Origin: Sulfuritalea sp.
GTDB lineage: Bacteria; Pseudomonadota; Gammaproteobacteria; Burkholderiales; Rhodocyclaceae
Direction of reading: 5' to 3'
NCBI GenBank assembly: GCA_030651305.1
Contig: JAUSCI010000033.1
Coordinates: 62,001-126,000 of the forward strand
DNA: 64,000 nucleotides
Every line of letters starts with the position of its first letter. The stretch's first letter is position 1. Shown piece after piece: positions 50,312 to 61,650 of this stretch. The notes beneath the pieces were generated by a model. It was given only the letters and a program-made list of their open reading frames with translations. It was not told the origin of the DNA and made no database searches. Made by a program: the position numbers and the translations under genes.

Positions 50312-51850
50312 ATGATGGAGCTTTCATCCCTGCTGGCCCACCACTCGCGCTATCGCCCGCACGCCACGGCGGTAGTATTCGACCGGCAGCGGCTGGATTA
50401 CCGCAGCTTCAATGCCAGGGTCAATCGGGTCGCGCATCTGCTGAGCGCGCTTGGCGTGAAGAAAGCCGAGCGTGTTGCCACCCTGCTGCCCAACACGCTT
50501 GAACTGCTGGAACTCTACTGGGCGTGCGCCCGGATCGGCGCCGTGATCGTTCCTCTGTCGCCTCTGTTGACCGGCGTCGGTTTGTCCAGCCTGATCAACG
50601 ACGCCGGAGCGGTCTGCCTGGTCACGCAGAAAAGCCTGCTGCCCGTGGTCGAGACCGTACTGCCGGAATTGACGACACTCTCGCCGGCACGCGTGCTGCT
50701 GATCGATGGCGGCCAGCCGCCCTGGGGCAATTACCAGGCCCTGGCAATGGCCGCAGCGGAGACCGAACCGCCGTCCGCCGCCGTCACCGGCGACGACCTC
50801 TTCAACATCATGTACACCTCGGGCACCACCGGCCTGCCCAAGGGCATCATGCACAGCCACCGCGTGCGCGCCATGTATGCCCTGCTACTGGGCGCCGCCT
50901 GGCGCATGACGCCGGAATCGGTGGTGCTGCATACCGGCGCCATCGTCTTCAACGGCTGCTTCGTCACCCTGATGCCGGCCTTTCACCTCGGCGCCACCTA
51001 CATCCTGCACCGCCAGTTCGACGCCGCAGCGATGATCGAAACCATCGCGACAGAGAAGGTCACCCACATCATGGTGGTGCCGGCACAGATCATCGCCCTG
51101 CTCGACTCACCCGCATTCGATGCCGAAAAACTTTCCTCGCTGCAAATGATTCTCTCGCTCGGCGCGCCGCTGGCGCAGCCGCGCAAGGACCAGTTGAACC
51201 AACTGCTGCCCGGACGCTTCCACGAACTCTACGGCCTGACCGAAGGCTTCGTCACCATCCTCGACAAGGCCGATGCGGTGCGCAAGGCCGGTTCGGTCGG
51301 TTGTGCGCCGCCCTTCAGCGCGGTGCGCATCGTCAGTGATGCCGGCCACGACCTGCCGCCGGGGGAAACCGGAGAAATCGTCGGCCGCGGCCCGTTTGTC
51401 ATGCAGGGTTACTGGCGCAAACCGGAGCTCACCGCCGAAACCCTGCGCGAGGGCTGGATTTACAGCGGCGACATCGGCTACCTTGACGACGAAGGCTACC
51501 TCTATCTGATCGATCGCAAGAAGGACATGATCGACTCGGGCGGAGTCAAGGTCTATCCCCGCGACATCGAAGACATCGCCGCGCGCCACCCGGCTATTGC
51601 CGAGGTTGCGGTGTTCGGCATCCCGCACCCGACCTGGGGTGAAACACCGCTCGCCGCGGTTGTATTAAGAGTCGGCGCTGACGCTACGGCGGACGAACTG
51701 CGCGACTGGATCAACGAACGCGTCGCGGCACGCTATCAGCGCGTTCAGGCCGTTGTCATCATGCCGGCCTTCCCCCGCAATGCCGCAGGAAAAACGTTGA
51801 AGCGGGAAATGCGCGATCCGTACTGGGCGGGACGCGCTAAACAGATCTGA
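50312..51850 (+). CDS. AMP-forming acyl-CoA synthetase / ligase
   Basis: 512 aa ANL-superfamily enzyme. The P-loop-like motif is IMYTSGTTGLPKGIMHSH, the A5 motif ELYGLTEGFVTILD, A7 YSGDIGYLDDEGYLYLIDRK and the C-terminal Lys motif RNAAGKTLKREM. Acyl substrate unknown (medium/long-chain or aromatic acid). Two adjacent ATGs are possible. Residues 454-460 (VGADATA) coincide with copy 5 of the dispersed repeat. Converges with the MFS gene with a 14-base overlap. Confidence 0.9.
   Translation: MMELSSLLAHHSRYRPHATAVVFDRQRLDYRSFNARVNRVAHLLSALGVKKAERVATLLPNTLELLELYWACARIGAVIVPLSPLLTGVGLSSLINDAGAVCLVTQKSLLPVVETVLPELTTLSPARVLLIDGGQPPWGNYQALAMAAAETEPPSAAVTGDDLFNIMYTSGTTGLPKGIMHSHRVRAMYALLLGAAWRMTPESVVLHTGAIVFNGCFVTLMPAFHLGATYILHRQFDAAAMIETIATEKVTHIMVVPAQIIALLDSPAFDAEKLSSLQMILSLGAPLAQPRKDQLNQLLPGRFHELYGLTEGFVTILDKADAVRKAGSVGCAPPFSAVRIVSDAGHDLPPGETGEIVGRGPFVMQGYWRKPELTAETLREGWIYSGDIGYLDDEGYLYLIDRKKDMIDSGGVKVYPRDIEDIAARHPAIAEVAVFGIPHPTWGETPLAAVVLRVGADATADELRDWINERVAARYQRVQAVVIMPAFPRNAAGKTLKREMRDPYWAGRAKQI
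51670..51691 (+). repeat. Copy 5 of the 22-bp dispersed repeat, in the acyl-CoA synthetase gene
   Basis: Reads AGTCGGCGCTG-ACGCT-ACGGCG, encoding VGADATA in the C-terminal domain linker. It differs most from the others in the spacer. Confidence 0.6.
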
Positions 51851-53066
51851 CGGGCGGGCTGACCCGGCCCATCGACAGGACCGTCACCACCGCCAGCACC
51901 TGCAGCAGCGCCACGCCCGGCAACACGCCATCGCGGCCGCCGGCATCGAGCAGGGCGCCGAATGCCAGCGGTCCCAAGGCCAGGCCGACATCCAGGCCGG
52001 AATAGACAAAGCCATAGACCCGGCCGAACGCCGGTGAAGCTTTGCCTCCCGCCAGCGAATCCGTGGCGACGCGACGCACCAGAAGATCGCGCGAGGGACC
52101 GGCGAGGCCGACGCCGATGCCGATGCCGACCATCAGCGGAATCACGCTCCAGGCCGGCGGCAATCCGCTGGCCAGCACGGAGGCGAAAATGGCGGCGCCG
52201 ACCAGCGCGGTACCCACCGCGCGCTCATGTGCCTGCACGCGTACCGCGACAAAACCGCCGACCACCAGTCCCGCCGCCGAACCCAGCAAATAGCCCGTCA
52301 GCGCCGCCACCCCGGCCGCCGCGGAAATGCCGTAGATGCCTCCCAGCACCGGTGCCGAAAAACTTTGCAAGCCGCCAAAGGCGGCGGTAATCAACAGGAA
52401 GAAGGCGAAGGCCAGCCAGATCACCGGCGTGCCGAGGAACGCGAAAGTCGCCCCCGTCGCCGTACCGCCAGCGCCGACTCTTGGCAGATCGTCATCGAGC
52501 AACGGCCGCGCCACCTGCAACGCAGCTACCGAGCACAAGGCCACCAGCGCCGCCGCAAGGCCGGCGCCGCGCCAACCGGCCCAGGCCATTGCCGTGCCTG
52601 AAATGGTCGCGCCCATGGCCCAGCCGAGATTGCCCGACAGGCCGTGCACCGAAAAGGCATGCCCCAGGCGCGAAGCGGAAACCTTCTTGTTCAGCAACGA
52701 GAAATCCGCCGGATGGAATACCGAATTGCCCATGCCGGCCAGCGCCACCGCCAGCAACAGCATCGAATAGTTGACGGCCACCGCGAGCGCCACACCCGAA
52801 GCCGCCAGCAAGCTGATCCCCGCCATCAGCACACGGCGCGCGCCGTAACGATCGACCACAATCCCGGCAAAGGCCTGACCCATGCCCGAGATGGCGAAGA
52901 ACACGGTCATCAGGAAGCCGGCCTCGGTGTAGCCGAAACCGAAGTCCGGCATCAACAACGGAAACAGCGGCGGCAGCAACAGATGGAACACGTGCGAGGT
53001 GGCGTGGGCGACGCCGACCAGCGCAATCACTGCGGCATCGGCGCGTATTGTGGGAGTCGGCGTCAT
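51837..53066 (-). CDS. Major facilitator superfamily transporter
   Basis: 409 aa with about twelve TM helices in two six-helix halves. The loop between helices 2 and 3 has the MFS motif FAGIVVDRYGARRVLMAG. The central loop between halves is DDDLPRVGAGGTATGATFAF, where VGAGGTA at residues 197-203 is copy 6 of the dispersed repeat. Substrate unknown; the neighbouring ligase does not decide it. Confidence 0.88.
   Translation of the reverse strand: MTPTPTIRADAAVIALVGVAHATSHVFHLLLPPLFPLLMPDFGFGYTEAGFLMTVFFAISGMGQAFAGIVVDRYGARRVLMAGISLLAASGVALAVAVNYSMLLLAVALAGMGNSVFHPADFSLLNKKVSASRLGHAFSVHGLSGNLGWAMGATISGTAMAWAGWRGAGLAAALVALCSVAALQVARPLLDDDLPRVGAGGTATGATFAFLGTPVIWLAFAFFLLITAAFGGLQSFSAPVLGGIYGISAAAGVAALTGYLLGSAAGLVVGGFVAVRVQAHERAVGTALVGAAIFASVLASGLPPAWSVIPLMVGIGIGVGLAGPSRDLLVRRVATDSLAGGKASPAFGRVYGFVYSGLDVGLALGPLAFGALLDAGGRDGVLPGVALLQVLAVVTVLSMGRVSPPVRSV
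52458..52479 (-). repeat. Copy 6 of the 22-bp dispersed repeat, in the MFS gene
   Basis: Minus strand reads AGTCGGCGCTG-GCGGT-ACGGCG, encoding VGAGGTA in the hydrophilic loop between the two halves of the carrier. Confidence 0.8.
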
Positions 53067-53164
53067 CGACCGATCCTAACCGAAATCCGCGGCAGAAATA
53101 TGCCCCCGAAGCCGTCTGCTATACAAGCGGAACGACTGCCCGTTTGTTCCTGAGCGCTTGCGCG

Positions 53165-53938
53165 TCAGCGCGCAACGATGGCCCCGCCGACCAGCTTGAC
53201 CTTGTCGCCGATGCGCCAGGACGGCAGGGCATCGGCGGCGATGGTGCGGATGGAGCCGTCGTCCATGCGCAGGTTGACCTGGTAGCTGGTGGTCTGGCGC
53301 TGGGATTTCTCGATCGAGTTGCCGAGCAGTCCGCCGCCTACCGCGCCGGCGATGCTGGCCAGAGTGCGCGTGTTGCCGCGGCCGACGTTGCTACCCAGTA
53401 CCCCGCCGGCGAGACCCCCGATGATGGCTCCTGCGCCGGTACCCTGGCCCTCATTGGTCACTTGGCGCACGTTGCTGACAACCCCGCAATCGACGCAGGG
53501 CGGCGGTGCTGGCGGCACGTATACTGCCGTCGGCGACGGTACGTAATCGGGGGGGACACCGCTACCGGCGGCAGGCGGCACATAGTCGCGAGGAACGTCG
53601 CTGGCAAAGGGATGCGACGTCGCCACCGTATTCGCGGGAAGCTCCCGTTCGACCTTCTTTTTGGCCGTCGCTTGACGAATCACCGGTGGCGTCTTGCTGA
53701 CGGCAACCGCCGGCGCCTGCAGCGCGGCGACAGGAGCCGCCGGCACGACGACCGGCTCGTTTGCGGGCGCGGCGGCAACAATGGCCGGGCGCTCCGGGAG
53801 CGGAGCCGTCTTCATGGGCAAGAGCCCGGTCAACGCAGCGATGCCGGTCAGGGACAGCAGGGTTACCGAAATGCCGGCGACCCACAACAAAGGATGCAGG
53901 GAAGAGGAAGAAGAAGTGGTGTTGAGAGATGTTTCCAT
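53165..53938 (-). CDS. Glycine-zipper 2TM-domain envelope protein
   Basis: 257 aa. An N-terminal anchor helix (PLLWVAGISVTLLSLTGIAA) is followed by a Pro/Ala-rich linker, then the glycine-zipper pair GAIIGGLAGGVLGSNVGRG and SIAGAVGGGLLGNSIEKSQ, and a C-terminal SH3-like segment (VNLRMDDGSIRTIAADALPS). This layout is that of the Rickettsia 17-kDa/SlyB-like 2TM proteins in the envelope. It starts a run of three minus-strand envelope genes on its upstream side. Confidence 0.82.
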   Translation of the reverse strand: METSLNTTSSSSSLHPLLWVAGISVTLLSLTGIAALTGLLPMKTAPLPERPAIVAAAPANEPVVVPAAPVAALQAPAVAVSKTPPVIRQATAKKKVERELPANTVATSHPFASDVPRDYVPPAAGSGVPPDYVPSPTAVYVPPAPPPCVDCGVVSNVRQVTNEGQGTGAGAIIGGLAGGVLGSNVGRGNTRTLASIAGAVGGGLLGNSIEKSQRQTTSYQVNLRMDDGSIRTIAADALPSWRIGDKVKLVGGAIVAR

Positions 53939-53962
53939 GTTCTGAGTTTCCTGGGTAATTGA

Positions 53963-54538
53963 TCAGCGCGGCGCATATCCCGGAGGAGGTGGCGGCGGAT
54001 AGCCCGACGGTGGCGGCGGTGGATTTCCCGGCGGTGGCGGAGGCGGGTAGGAAGTGCGCGCCGGCGCTGCTGGTTGAGCCGGCGCCTGGGTCCGGCTGCG
54101 CGTCATCGCACCCGACACCGGCACCTGGTTTCCTTTGGCGTACATGCACTGGACATAGGAATTGTCGTAGTTGCGCTGGGTTCCGTAGGCGGAACTCTGG
54201 GCGGCACCGGTGCCGGCCATGCTGCCGACCAGTAGCCCGGTACCAGCACCGACACCGGCGCCATCGCGCCCGCCGATCGCTGCACCGGCAACGGCTCCCA
54301 CCACGGTGCCTACGGCGGCGCTGCGCACACCGGCATTGACGCCGGTCTGATCCGCCCCTGCGCCGCCTATCTGCTGCCGGGCATACTGGCGGCAGTCGAG
54401 GTCGTCACTGCGAAACTGGTCGAAGTTCTTGCCGGTTCCGGGCAGCGACATCACACTGGGGCCGGTCGGTACGGAAGCGCATCCGGCGAGCAGCAGCAAG
54501 GCCGACACGGCGGCGAGAGAACACTTTGGCAGTTTCAT
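53963..54538 (-). CDS. YMGG-like glycine-zipper lipoprotein
   Basis: 191 aa. A lipobox LLLLAGCASV marks it as a lipoprotein. The middle has a Gly zipper (AVGTVVGAVAGAAIGGRDGA, GTGLLVGSMAGTGAAQ), then YDNSYVQCMYAKGNQVPV, typical of YMGG-like proteins, and a long Pro/Gly-rich tail of PPPPPGY-type repeats. Outer-membrane-associated; function unknown. Its start is followed 22 bases upstream by the next envelope gene's stop. Confidence 0.82.
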   Translation of the reverse strand: MKLPKCSLAAVSALLLLAGCASVPTGPSVMSLPGTGKNFDQFRSDDLDCRQYARQQIGGAGADQTGVNAGVRSAAVGTVVGAVAGAAIGGRDGAGVGAGTGLLVGSMAGTGAAQSSAYGTQRNYDNSYVQCMYAKGNQVPVSGAMTRSRTQAPAQPAAPARTSYPPPPPPGNPPPPPSGYPPPPPPGYAPR

Positions 54539-54559
54539 GATGACGACTCCTGTCCCGGT

Positions 54560-54934
54560 TTAGGGTTGGCCCTGGGGCTGCGGCAACACCTTCTGCCAGC
54601 CACCAGGACATTCCTTGACGTAGGGGTAATAGCCCTGCGCTGCGGCGCAGTAATACCAGTAACTGGCCGGCGCGGCGGCAACGGGCGCGGGCGGAGGTGC
54701 TGCCGGCTCCTGCTGCTGCTCGATATACACCTGCGGGACCGGACGTTCGATCACCACCGGCGGATAGTAGGGAGGGTAGTAGTAGCGCGGCGGCGGGTAA
54801 TGCCAGGGCGCGCCCCAGTAGGGCCCGATCATCACGCCGAAGCGCACATGGCCATGACCACGGTCTGCCCATGCGTTGCCGATCCCGCCCGCCCCCAGCA
54901 GCAGGAGCGCGATTAACAACTTGATCGTTTTCAC
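54560..54934 (-). CDS. Small secreted Tyr/Pro-rich protein
   Basis: 124 aa from GTG at 54934 (VKTIKLLIALLLLGAGGIGN), which provides a signal peptide. The body is YWGAPWHYPPPRYYYPPYYP, followed by an Ala/Pro linker and SYWYYCAAAQGYYPYVKECP-GGWQKV. The C-terminal WYYCxxxxxYYPYVxxCxxGW motif recurs in betaproteobacterial envelope proteins. A GGAAAGGA run precedes the start. The promoter region has TTTTGTTACA and TTTCTTACA elements that may be regulator sites. Role unknown. Confidence 0.75.
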   Translation of the reverse strand: MKTIKLLIALLLLGAGGIGNAWADRGHGHVRFGVMIGPYWGAPWHYPPPRYYYPPYYPPVVIERPVPQVYIEQQQEPAAPPPAPVAAAPASYWYYCAAAQGYYPYVKECPGGWQKVLPQPQGQP

Positions 54935-55077
54935 GGTATGGATCCTTTCCTTGCAATGCCCCATTCGACCCCGCGCGTGTAACAAAATTGCACTAAACCC
55001 GATGTGTTTTGTAAGAAATCGTTACGCTATTTGACGGCGTCGCCGACGTTACCAGTGAGCGTGGCGAAAAGATCAAG

Positions 55078-55236
55078 CTATTCCGGCGCGAGTTTGGCTG
55101 CGGTCAGCAGATACCCTGAGGACGTTTCCGCAACAACCAGCTCACCACCGGCCAACACCCCCAGCCTGGATAGAACTTCATCGGGAAGGACTACCCCAAG
55201 TTCGCCTTAGACATCGATCAACTCAAGCTGGGTCAT
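55078..55236 (-). pseudogene. Broken AbrB/MazE-type antitoxin
   Basis: From ATG at 55236 the frame reads MTQLELIDV, then TAA, then GELGVVLPDEVLSRLGVLAG and ETSSGYLLTAAKLAPE before a stop. Apart from the internal stop it is a SpoVT/AbrB-fold antitoxin of the family whose N-terminus recognises DNA. The stop at codon 10 kills it. No matching toxin follows. Confidence 0.7.
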
Positions 55237-55265
55237 AAAAAATCCTCTCCGGCAAGGCGCAATTC

Positions 55266-55472
55266 TTACGCGTATAAAAATCCAAGGCGCTTTGCCGCTT
55301 TCGCCAAAGCCTTGTCTTGGGTCGCGAGCTGACAGTTCAAGCGTGTCGCCAATTCGAGATATGTCGCATCGTAAGTCGTGATGCCATGGGTTTCGGCCAG
55401 GTCGGCTATTTCAACCAGCGGAACCACCCTGCCGTCAGTCGCCAGCGGCAAGCGCGAGGCGCGCGCCAGCAA
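55266..55472 (-). pseudogene. VapC-type PIN toxin, N-terminally truncated
   Basis: The surviving 68 codons (LLARASRLPLATDGRVVPLV, HGITTYDATYLELATRLNCQ, LATQDKALAKAAKRLGF) are the C-terminal half of a PIN-domain RNase with its later Asp residues. The N-terminal half with the first catalytic Asp is missing; the base triplet before the TTG is a stop, and only 24 bases separate it from the antitoxin gene. It should be inactive. Confidence 0.7.
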
Positions 55473-55496
55473 TCACTTGGCATTCCTGGCGGCGAT

Positions 55497-55754
55497 TCAC
55501 CGACGCCCCGCCGCGATCAGCTCGGCGAGGGTGCTGCCGGTGCCCGACTTGGCGCCACGGCCGACACCGCGACGAAAGGCCCGCAGGTCGGCGGACCACT
55601 CCGCAAGCGCCGAGACATCGGACGATGCTTCGGGTGCCACCAGACGCGCCACGGGCTTGCCGTAACGGGTCACCAGCACTTCCTCGCCCTGCGCGACGCG
55701 CTCGACAAGCTGCGACAACCGGGCCTTGGCTTCATGGATTCCGACGCTCAGCAT
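55497..55754 (-). CDS. Phd/YefM-family antitoxin
   Basis: 85 aa. VGIHEAKARLSQLVERVAQG and VLVTRYGKPVARLVAPE are the hallmark N-terminus of Phd-type antitoxins, followed by a toxin-binding tail. Its partner VapC gene downstream is truncated, so it survives as an orphan that may still bind its own operator. It lies between clpB and the ruined toxin. Confidence 0.85.
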   Translation of the reverse strand: MLSVGIHEAKARLSQLVERVAQGEEVLVTRYGKPVARLVAPEASSDVSALAEWSADLRAFRRGVGRGAKSGTGSTLAELIAAGRR

Positions 55755-55807
55755 GGATGGCTCCTTTTCTCGATCCGCCCAGCATAGCTGGATTGTTGCA
55801 AAACTGA

Positions 55808-58396
<2,589 letters not shown>

Positions 58397-58430
58397 GGCG
58401 AAAGCCTCAGGAAAATGTCATTGCGCATAA

Positions 58431-58459
58431 CATGGGGATTGCCGCGCCAATTTCAACTG
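58431..58459 (-). promoter_or_regulatory. Sigma-32 (RpoH) promoter for clpB
   Basis: On the minus strand TTGAAA is followed after 13-14 bases by CCCCATGT, matching the RpoH -35 (CTTGAAA) and -10 (CCCCAT-T) elements. It ends about 34 bases before the clpB ATG. Similar to the lon element at 9246-9273. Confidence 0.8.
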
Positions 58460-58477
58460 CCGAGGCCTTGCGCCGGT

Positions 58478-59461
58478 CTAGCGTCTGCCTTGCTGGCTTT
58501 CGAAATACACCACCTTGCGCGCACGCATGACTTCGCCGAGCGGCCGATGCGCCATCAACGCACTCCACGGATCGAAGGCGGCCGATTCAATCGCCGCCGC
58601 CAGCGACTCCCCCGCCTCACTCTGTGCATCCTGCTCCGCCAGGGTCAGCACGCCGACCGTGACATAGGGCGCGACGTCCTCTGGCCAGTCGACCGAGGCA
58701 TCCTCGATCGGAGTTCGGGCTTCGTCGACGAAGAATTGCAGTTGCAGTTCGAAACGCAGCGGCCCGCGCTCCAGCCGGGCGCAAAAATCCCCGGCCCAAT
58801 CCGCCGCGGCTCCCGGCTTCACGTCGTCGCTGGCGGCCTTCAGGCGCACCCGAACGGCATAGGGCCCACAGGCAATCGGTGCGGCGGAATAGAAGGGCTG
58901 GGTAGCGAAGCCGGTAAAGGGCGTGTTGAACGTCCTGGCAAAGCGCTTCATCATGCCCAGCGCGCCGAGGAAACCATAGCGCGACACCAGGTATCCCAAC
59001 AGGGCGCCCGGTCCCCTGGTCAGGTTCTTTACCAGGCCGACGAATTCGTCGGCGCCGGCAAAGGTGAAGGCCGGATGGTTGATCAGCAGAAAGTCCTGGC
59101 TCGCGGCGGGGCCCGAGCCCAGCGCACCGGGACCGTTGACACCGCGAATCTTGATGGCGAAGCCACGGATGTCCGGCTTTTTATCCGCCTGACGATCGGT
59201 GCCGCCATTGGACAGCCGGACCCAGGCTTCGTAGCTCGCCGGCGCGACAAACAATCCATGCCGGGCATGTCCGGGCAGGCCGCGCAAGACCTCGAATGTG
59301 CCGAGCAGGCCAAGCTGCTGCTTGCGGTGCAAGGCGCGACCCTTGCCGAACTTCGCCGACTTCTGCGCCTGAATCTGCTTGAAGTCGCGGGCATAGCCGG
59401 CGTGGCGTTCGGCTTCGTCGGGAGCAATTCTCTCCTTCCATTCCGTACTGGGGATAGTCAT
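58478..59461 (-). CDS. Catalase-fold heme protein (catalase family, small subgroup)
   Basis: 327 aa. The catalase-like barrel is suggested by FGKGRALHRKQQLGLLGTFEVL (His region), APASYEAWVRLSNGG, KPDIRGFAIKIRGVNG and DFLLINHPAFTFAGADEFVG. Length is shorter than true catalases and the C-terminal part departs, so it belongs to the catalase-like subgroup whose activity may be peroxidase or lipid-hydroperoxide related. It precedes a DUF1304 gene on the same strand, 21 bases away. Confidence 0.78.
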   Translation of the reverse strand: MTIPSTEWKERIAPDEAERHAGYARDFKQIQAQKSAKFGKGRALHRKQQLGLLGTFEVLRGLPGHARHGLFVAPASYEAWVRLSNGGTDRQADKKPDIRGFAIKIRGVNGPGALGSGPAASQDFLLINHPAFTFAGADEFVGLVKNLTRGPGALLGYLVSRYGFLGALGMMKRFARTFNTPFTGFATQPFYSAAPIACGPYAVRVRLKAASDDVKPGAAADWAGDFCARLERGPLRFELQLQFFVDEARTPIEDASVDWPEDVAPYVTVGVLTLAEQDAQSEAGESLAAAIESAAFDPWSALMAHRPLGEVMRARKVVYFESQQGRR

Positions 59462-59482
59462 CGCGTCTCTCCTGAAAATCGG

Positions 59483-59845
59483 CTAAGCCAGCAGCAGCGC
59501 CAACAGCCCCAGCAGCGCCGGACCAGCCTGCAAGTACATGATTCGCATCTTCACCGTGAGGCCGCCGTAAATGCCGGCGACGATCACGCAGGCGAGAAAA
59601 AACATCTGGACATGAACGCCGGCGACGGCATTCGGATAGATCAGTCCCCACAGCAGGCCGGCGGCGAGGAAGCCGTTGTAAAGCCCCTGATTGGCCGCCA
59701 GCACCTTCGACGCCTCGGCGCGCTCGGCCGTATTGCCGAAGGTCTTGAGTCCCTTCGGCTTGGTCCAGAGAAACATTTCGAGATACAGGAAATACACGTG
59801 CTCGAGCGCCACCAGCAGCACCAAGGCCATAGCCAGCATCTTCAT
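59483..59845 (-). CDS. DUF1304 membrane protein
   Basis: 120 aa with four TM helices. The N-terminal MLAMALVLLVALEHVYFLYL and EMFLWTKPKGLKTFG, then KVLAANQGLYNGFLAAGL, are the DUF1304 signature. Function unknown. It lies upstream of the catalase-like gene in the same direction and may be co-transcribed. Confidence 0.85.
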   Translation of the reverse strand: MKMLAMALVLLVALEHVYFLYLEMFLWTKPKGLKTFGNTAERAEASKVLAANQGLYNGFLAAGLLWGLIYPNAVAGVHVQMFFLACVIVAGIYGGLTVKMRIMYLQAGPALLGLLALLLA

Positions 59846-60002
59846 GAAATTTCCTTTGAGTTTAAAGTAACCGCGGCAAGTATGCTCGACTCATGGATTT
59901 TGGACAAGCCCACGGCCGAAACGATGCTTGTTGATCCTGGTCAGGGCTTGGTAAGCCATTGGTGGTACATTGTTTCTGCTAGACAAATCACAGGAGAAAA
60001 TC

Positions 60003-60524
60003 ATGGCAGGCAAGATGGAACAATTCAGCGAGTTGCCCCGCAAGAACATGGAAGCCGCAATGCGCATGGCCCAGCTTTCGATCGAGAATTCCCAGCGCAT
60101 CATGGCGCTGCAAACCGAGCTGGCGAAAGAAATGTTTCAAAGCGGCGTCGAAAACGCCAAGGCGCAAACCGGCGCGCGCGATCCGCAGGCGATGATGGCT
60201 TTGCGCACCCAGTACGCGCAGGAAACCACCCAGCGCATGGTGGCCGCGGCGCAACAGATCGCGGAAATCAGCAACGCCGCACGTGCCGAGTTCGCCCGGC
60301 TGGTAACCGAGCAACTGGCGTCCGGCAGTCAGGACATGACCGAATCCATGCAGACCTTCATGAAGAGCCTGCCCGGTCAGACGCCCAACATGATGGAGTC
60401 TTTCCAGCAGGCGATCGCCACGGCAAACCAAGCCTTCGAGCAGATCACCAAGGCTTCCACAGCGGCGATGAGCAACGTTGGCGAGACGGTCAAGAAAGCC
60501 ACGGCCGGCGCCAAGCGCAAGTAA
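60003..60524 (+). CDS. phaP: Phasin (PHA granule-associated protein)
   Basis: 173 aa from the ATG at 60003, preceded by AGGAG. An amphipathic, almost all-helical protein: QFSELPRKNMEAAMRMAQ, LSIENSQRIMALQTELAKEM, then QYAQETTQRMVAAAQQIAEI and the closing Lys/Ala tail. It coats polyhydroxyalkanoate granules and controls their size. PHA synthesis genes are not in the window. A strong terminator follows. Confidence 0.9.
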   Translation: MAGKMEQFSELPRKNMEAAMRMAQLSIENSQRIMALQTELAKEMFQSGVENAKAQTGARDPQAMMALRTQYAQETTQRMVAAAQQIAEISNAARAEFARLVTEQLASGSQDMTESMQTFMKSLPGQTPNMMESFQQAIATANQAFEQITKASTAAMSNVGETVKKATAGAKRK

Positions 60525-60543
60525 GCCCGGTACCCGGCAATCG

Positions 60544-60577
60544 ACGGCTGGCCGCGCAAGCGGTCAGCCGTTTTTTT
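60544..60577 (+). terminator. Strong intrinsic terminator of the phasin gene
   Basis: An 11-12 bp stem ACGGCTG(G)CCGC / GCGG(T)CAGCCGT with a GCAA loop is followed by a run of seven T. It lies 20 bases after the phasin stop. Confidence 0.9.
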
Positions 60578-60650
60578 GGACTATCTTAGAACCAGACTGA
60601 GGGGTGAACTGAGGCTTCTTGTCCAGCCAGACAGGACTCGATGCTCTTCA

Positions 60651-61514
60651 TCAACTGGCCGCACAACAATTCTGCGATTCGAATTTCGTGACTTGGACCC
60701 GGTTTTTTCCGGATTGCTTGACTCCGTACATGACGCGGTCGGCGGCATCAATCAACTCGTTCTCGTTAGTCGGGGCATGCGAGTAGGCGACGGCACCAAT
60801 ACTGCCCGTAACCTTGCACCCTGCTGCTCTCATGCCAAGCTCTATCGCTCTTCGCAATCGTTCAAACGTCTCGCTGGCAGCTTCGGCGGAGGTATTCGGG
60901 AGCAGCACGGCAAATTCGTCGCCGCCAAGTCGGCTCAACAAGTCACTGCTCCGTAACGCGCTTTGCATTATGTGTGCTGCGATCTGGAGCACTGCGTCAC
61001 CACGTTGGTGTCCCTGCATGTCATTCACCGATTTGAAATCATCGAGATCTATATATCCCATCACGATCGGCTTGGCGTCTCGTTGACACAAAGCAAGCAA
61101 GTGCGGTGCTTGCTCGTGGAAGGCGCGAGCGTTCAATAGACCGGTGAGCCGGTCCTCCCGGGCCAATTCACCTTCCCGAATCTTCGAAGCACGAAGGTCA
61201 GAAATCAACTTGGCAACCAGTACGAAAGCAAAACCTTGGACAAGCACGTTCCACACCCAAATCCAATTTGAACTGTAGTGCAATCCCGCTTGATAATTGG
61301 ATAGTGCCCAAAGCACTGCACAGGTCACGGCAGTGAGCAGCGCATGGTTGCGCTGAAAATTTGTCGCCGCTAGGGCGATAGGAATGAAATAGAGGGGGTA
61401 TAGCCGAACTTCACTACCTGTAAACAAATCGACTCCCGCCACGCCTAGTGACCCCACCACAACCAAGGCGAGTGACGCACTTCCTGAATATGGGAGATGA
61501 AGCTTGGAAATCAT
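60651..61514 (-). CDS. Membrane diguanylate cyclase (GGDEF)
   Basis: 287 aa. The N-terminal 110 residues form about four TM helices (ASLALVVVGSLGVAGVDLF; PLYFIPIALAATNF; ALLTAVTCAVLWAL; VLVQGFAFVLVAKL). The GGDEF domain at about 120-285 has DRLTGLLNARAF, YIDLDDFKSVND and intact LSRLGGDEFAVLLPN; no clear RxxD inhibition site was seen. It should make c-di-GMP at the membrane. Convergent with the phasin gene and flanked by a 136-base gap with nothing recognisable. Confidence 0.9.
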   Translation of the reverse strand: MISKLHLPYSGSASLALVVVGSLGVAGVDLFTGSEVRLYPLYFIPIALAATNFQRNHALLTAVTCAVLWALSNYQAGLHYSSNWIWVWNVLVQGFAFVLVAKLISDLRASKIREGELAREDRLTGLLNARAFHEQAPHLLALCQRDAKPIVMGYIDLDDFKSVNDMQGHQRGDAVLQIAAHIMQSALRSSDLLSRLGGDEFAVLLPNTSAEAASETFERLRRAIELGMRAAGCKVTGSIGAVAYSHAPTNENELIDAADRVMYGVKQSGKNRVQVTKFESQNCCAAS

Positions 61515-61650
61515 TTATTGCTACGCGTTAGTTCGGAGTTGAACTGGCAATGTAGTACGCGAGGAATCATAGCCAAGAAGTCGACCGCTTCCGGTCGATA
61601 CCCATCAGATTACCCGAAACGAGTCCCACATCGTCGTCCGCCTTCCTGCG

